64,000 bases of DNA from Lepidodermella squamata. Taxonomy: Eukaryota > Gastrotricha. The stretch covers positions 1,178,001-1,242,000 of the forward strand of contig JBLDXI010000028.1 in NCBI GenBank assembly GCA_047495785.1, given 5' to 3'. How positions within the stretch are numbered: the stretch's first letter is position 1; every line of letters begins with the position of its first letter. Positions 60,445-64,000 of this stretch are shown piece after piece. The notes under the pieces are model-generated. The model was not told the origin of the DNA. It ran no database searches and was given only the letters and a program-made list of their open reading frames with translations. The position numbers and the translations under genes were made by a program.

Positions 60445-63391
60445 GCTGGTTATTCGATCGTTCCATTTCGTGGTCGGTCATTTCAGGCAGGCGGTCCATG
60501 ACGGGTTGGAAGGTGAGCCAGTGGAAGAGCCAGGATGAGAGAATGACGTCGAGCACGGAAGTAGAGGCGTCTTGCAGGGCGACGATTTCGCTGTAGGTCC
60601 AACGCGTCAGTTGAGCGGCGACATCGCGGCCGGTGCGCAGGCGGCGAGCGGCGACTTGCAGCAGTTCACTTGATGAGCCTTTCGTGTAGGTGTCCTGGCA
60701 AAACAACAAATAAATTAACATCTCGGGTATATAAAAACAGGAGAATAAAAAATGAGCTGGAAGCAGCAAAATATATCGTCTACAGCCTAATTTTTGTGGC
60801 TTCTATTTTCTATAACGCATACAAAAATGAAAACTGGACGCACTCATTTTCGAAAAAGCAGGTCGTAAAATTAAGAAAAAATCGGCCAAAAATAGGAAAA
60901 AAGCATGAGAACAACTTGGACCACCATAAACAATGAGACATTTACTTGGATTTTTGCAACTATTTCAATAAAATTGTCCCTAATAATTAAGAAAATTAAT
61001 TCAGAATACAAAATATCATTCACAATTTGAAATTTTTTGTTAAAACATGACTGAGAAGGGTTCTCAAAGTAATCACGAGGCCTTACACGAGAATATCTTT
61101 GGAGAATTTGGCTACTAATTATTGCGTCTTACTTTTAGCGGAACCAAATTTTGGAATTTTCAATGGGAATGCCACTTTTCGAAACTTTCAAGGATGCCAT
61201 GATTTTAAAATAATTCAAAATAAAAAATCTATTCAATTCCGCGTATAATTGATACATTGCCTTAATTTCGTAGAAATATTCGAAAAACGACATTTGGCTT
61301 ATCTAAAATTAGGTTCCGCAATATGCAGATATATGGAACTAATGAAGGGACCGGACTAAATCCAACTTCAAACTTCAAAATATCTATGAAATTTCTTCGG
61401 AAAATTTAGTGCAACAGCAAAAATATCAGATTATCTGAGCGACGGCAAAAATTGCTGGAAAATTATTCATCACTTCTGCTCAGCCATCAATTCATCGCCT
61501 CGAAATCTCCCAGTAGTTCTTCAAGACCAATAATTTTTCAACAATTTTTATTGCTCGTCTCAAATTTGTACATGAAATTGCGTGATATTTTGTGCGAAAA
61601 GGAATTCAATTATTAGTAAGTAACGCAATCAATTATTCGAAAAAACTACGATTTTAAGCGTTATTTTTTGCAATCGCTGCCGCTCGGGTACCTCTTTACT
61701 TTAGCTAAGAAGGATGATCTTTAGGTCGGATGGAGATATTTACCGTAACTTCCTTCTTGAGGTCCGAAGCGTACTCGAAAACCGCGCCAACCGTGTTGTC
61801 GATGAGTTCGCGAGCCGTTGCGATAGCCGCCAGTCGAGAAGCCTTCAGCCAGTGGTAAGAGTCGACGATCAGTCCGGTGGTTGCCTCGAAGTTGCGCGAA
61901 GTCTGAGCCCAGAGCGGTTCGAAACGGGTGCGGAGCGGGGTGACAAGGTCAGCGGTCGGAAGTCCAGAGTAGGTCGGCAGGTGGTTGGCGATCGAAGCAG
62001 TCGAGTCCGAGTAGGTCTGGCGCACGCGGGCCAGCGTCGAACTGGCGACGGCCCACAGTTGTTCGTAGCGCTGCTGCAGGCCGTACTGCGCCCACAGCGA
62101 GTCGAGGTAATGCCGGGCCGACGGCGGCAGCATCGCCGGCACGTCGGTGCGCAACTTGCGCGCCTTGTCGCCGGCCAGCTCCACTGCGTTGTGGTATTTG
62201 TTCGCTAGCATGTCACGACCGGCTTTCACTGTCTCCGCTGGAGCAGTATACAGCTAGAATATAATAGAAATTTTAATGAAATTAATTAAAACATGAAATC
62301 ATAAATTTAATTTCATTAGAAATATTTTTGGGCGAAATAATTCTTTGGGACTGGGCGCATACTATAAATTATAAATTTAACAGAAATTTAGAACTAAAAA
62401 ATTTCCTAAGGAAGGATTTAGATCTTTAATTTCCTGAATTTGATGAATTCAAATAAAATTCTAAAATTTTCGAAATTTGGTTTAGCTGGTTAAGGTAGCC
62501 CAATTTTCTAAAAAATCGCCATAGCATCGATTTGAATTAAAGCCGTTCAATAGATTCAAAATCTAAGGTAACAATCGATCAACAAATTTTTAGAGGGAAG
62601 CATAGTTTCGATGGATAAGCCTAAAATCAGCAAATGATACAATAAGACCGCCTAAATTTTAGAGAAACTAGGCCATAAAAACTAAGACATGCCCAGCATG
62701 TAAGCATTTAGGCCGATGAGATAATAATCGACCAATCTACAGTCAAGATAAAATTAGGATAATTTCTTTCATGCTTCATTCCAGCCAATTTCTAAATATT
62801 TTTCAATTTAAAAAAAGAGAAAATGAAGTTTGAAAATTATACAAATGAATTTTTGAAGCTTGAAACTTGTTTAAAATAAAATAAAATTTTATAATAATTT
62901 ACCTGGGACTTGGTTTGGACAGCACGGTGGCGGACGGTTTCAACAGCCTCATTGACGCGTTTTCGAGTTTCCTGGGTAAGTTCCTCCGGGGTCTTAGAGA
63001 CAACCGGGGCACAGTAATCAATCAGCTTCTTCACAACTCGCTCGTTTGCAAACTGATCAACCTTCTCAACTTGATTAAAGAAAAAGAAAAAACTCGATTA
63101 ACCAATTATTATTCCAAAAAATCATCGACCACCTACTTTGAGGTTGGTACTTTTGCAGAAGAGGAACAGCAATGGCCTGGGCCTTGGTAACATTGCTCTC
63201 GACGGTGGTCAACAGCGAGTCGGCCAGAGGGTACGAGGCCTTCACGTCCTTGTAGTACGAGTACAACTTGCTCGAAGTCGCGTTGACTAAAGGCAACGCG
63301 GTTAGAGACGACACAACCTAAAACGAAAACAACAACACGCCTAAAATAACCCAATAAACCAGGACGCGGTTCGCTTTACCTGTAGATCCAT
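60392..63391 (-). CDS. Perilipin (PAT-family lipid droplet protein)
   Basis: Five exons close in frame: 63380-63391, 63137-63317, 62903-63069, 61744-62253 and 60392-60694 (390 aa). The N-terminal PAT domain is clear (LPLVNATSSKLYSYYKDVK, YPLADSLLTTVE). It is followed by repeated amphipathic helices (11-mer type) in exons 3-4, and a C-terminal helical region. Length matches invertebrate perilipins such as Drosophila Lsd-1/2. It coats lipid droplets and regulates lipase access. The first exon is tiny (4 codons). The last exon lies between the two arms of a perfect inverted repeat, and its final 18 codons fall inside the left arm. Those residues (PLIIKKINSEYKISFTI) look unlike the rest and may have been acquired from the repeat. 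Confidence 0.88.
60978..61264. repeat. Right arm of a perfect 287-bp inverted repeat
   Basis: It lies in intron 4 of the perilipin gene. Its inverse partner is 60158-60444, with 533 bp between the arms holding most of the last exon. Confidence 0.9.
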
Positions 63392-64000
63392 GCCAAAAAC
63401 AGCCGGTCAGCAGTGGTCTTTTTGTTATGGTAAGTAGATAAAAATTATATAAAAGCCGCTCTATATTAGGAGATGATGACAAGTTGATCAGAGGATGAAT
63501 AAAGGAAAAAAATTTAACAAGCTCTGTTCGAGCGAAAAAAAGCTCGAATGAATCGAACACGCGTCTCACAAAATCGCGCTACGGCACGCGACTCGTTTTG
63601 ATCAAAGCCAAATCGCAACGCGTAACAATGGAAAATCGGGAAAAAAATCGAAGCCAAATTTAACTCAAGCTATTGAGGTAAATGTTTGCCCGAAATTGAA
63701 AGCGAAGAAGTGACTACGTGGCATTTCCTAACTAAAGGCCCTATATATAAGCCGGTAGCCTTGAATCAGGGAGCAAGGGGCGAAGTCCAAAGGGCGAAGT
63801 GTCAAGTTTATTCACTCACTTTTACGGCCACACATTGAATAGCACATGTTTTCGTAATATTATTTGTATACAGATAACACAACACAGAACACGAGGGCCA
63901 AAGTACATAGCAGTATAAAGGAGGAAAAAACGTGCCGGTTAGCTTTTGCGCAATAACAAATAAAACCGGTTTACAAATGAAAACTGGGATTTTTCGAGGA
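63392..64000. promoter_or_regulatory. Upstream region of the perilipin gene
   Basis: TATATAA on the minus strand at about 63445 lies roughly 55 bp upstream of the ATG. A second TATATATAA-type motif is at about 63744. No other exon was seen to the end of the window; a 5'-UTR exon may exist here. Confidence 0.35.

Overview
The window is animal nuclear DNA: genes are split by short AT-rich introns, there is abundant LINE and MITE debris, and no prokaryotic layout. The gene set is a two-CTLD lectin, two GH16 beta-1,3-glucanases (one with an arthropod-type N-terminal CBM39 domain), an NmrA-like Rossmann protein, phospholipase C gamma, a CUB-serine-protease homologue, a long Ig/FN3 adhesion receptor and a PAT-domain perilipin. 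This points to an ecdysozoan, most likely a non-insect arthropod or close relative such as a springtail, mite, crustacean or tardigrade. The species cannot be fixed from the sequence alone. Exon models below were built by hand from GT/GC...AG sites, reading frame and intron phase; all multi-exon models given as complete close in frame.

Layout. 1-2.8 kb: 5'-truncated LINE fragment and a ~1.05 kb fold-back element. 3.5-11.3 kb (+): secreted Cys-rich/EGF/two-CTLD lectin gene; its third intron (5.2 kb) is packed with two LINE copies and a TA-flanked MITE. 11.6-12.5 kb (-): tail-to-tail 3' part of a relative of the lectin's Cys-rich region, abutting a degraded LINE (12.57-14.3 kb). 14.3-17.1 kb: relics and a fold-back MITE. 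17.1-21.1 kb (-): two GH16 genes in tandem. 22.1-23.1 kb: second copy of the fold-back element, inverted. 24.5-25.7 kb (-): NmrA-like gene. 27.8-34.3 kb (+): PLC gamma. 34.97-35.35 kb (+): stand-alone SH2 gene resembling the PLC gamma nSH2 domain. 35.96-38.85 kb (+): unrecognised gene with a SAM-like N-terminus. 39.0-41.3 kb (+): CUB-trypsin homologue lacking the catalytic serine. 41.4-41.95 kb: perfect 240-bp inverted repeat. 42.0-42.3 kb (+): small secreted PAN-domain protein. 43.1-43.5 kb: chimeric pseudogene made of pieces of both neighbours. 43.96-55.8 kb (-): Ig/FN3 receptor with two candidate N-termini. 60.4-63.4 kb (-): perilipin whose last exon lies between perfect 287-bp inverted repeats.

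Functional links: the secreted lectin, GNBP-like GH16 proteins, CUB-protease homologue and PAN protein are the kinds of proteins used in invertebrate humoral recognition or extracellular matrix. PLC gamma and the neighbouring SH2-only protein probably share phosphotyrosine signalling. No canonical tRNA, rRNA, CRISPR or operon structure was seen. I do not see a clearly new defence-like system; the most unusual material is the set of long perfect inverted repeats, the fold-back element with mirrored tRNA-like modules, and the gene-fragment chimera.
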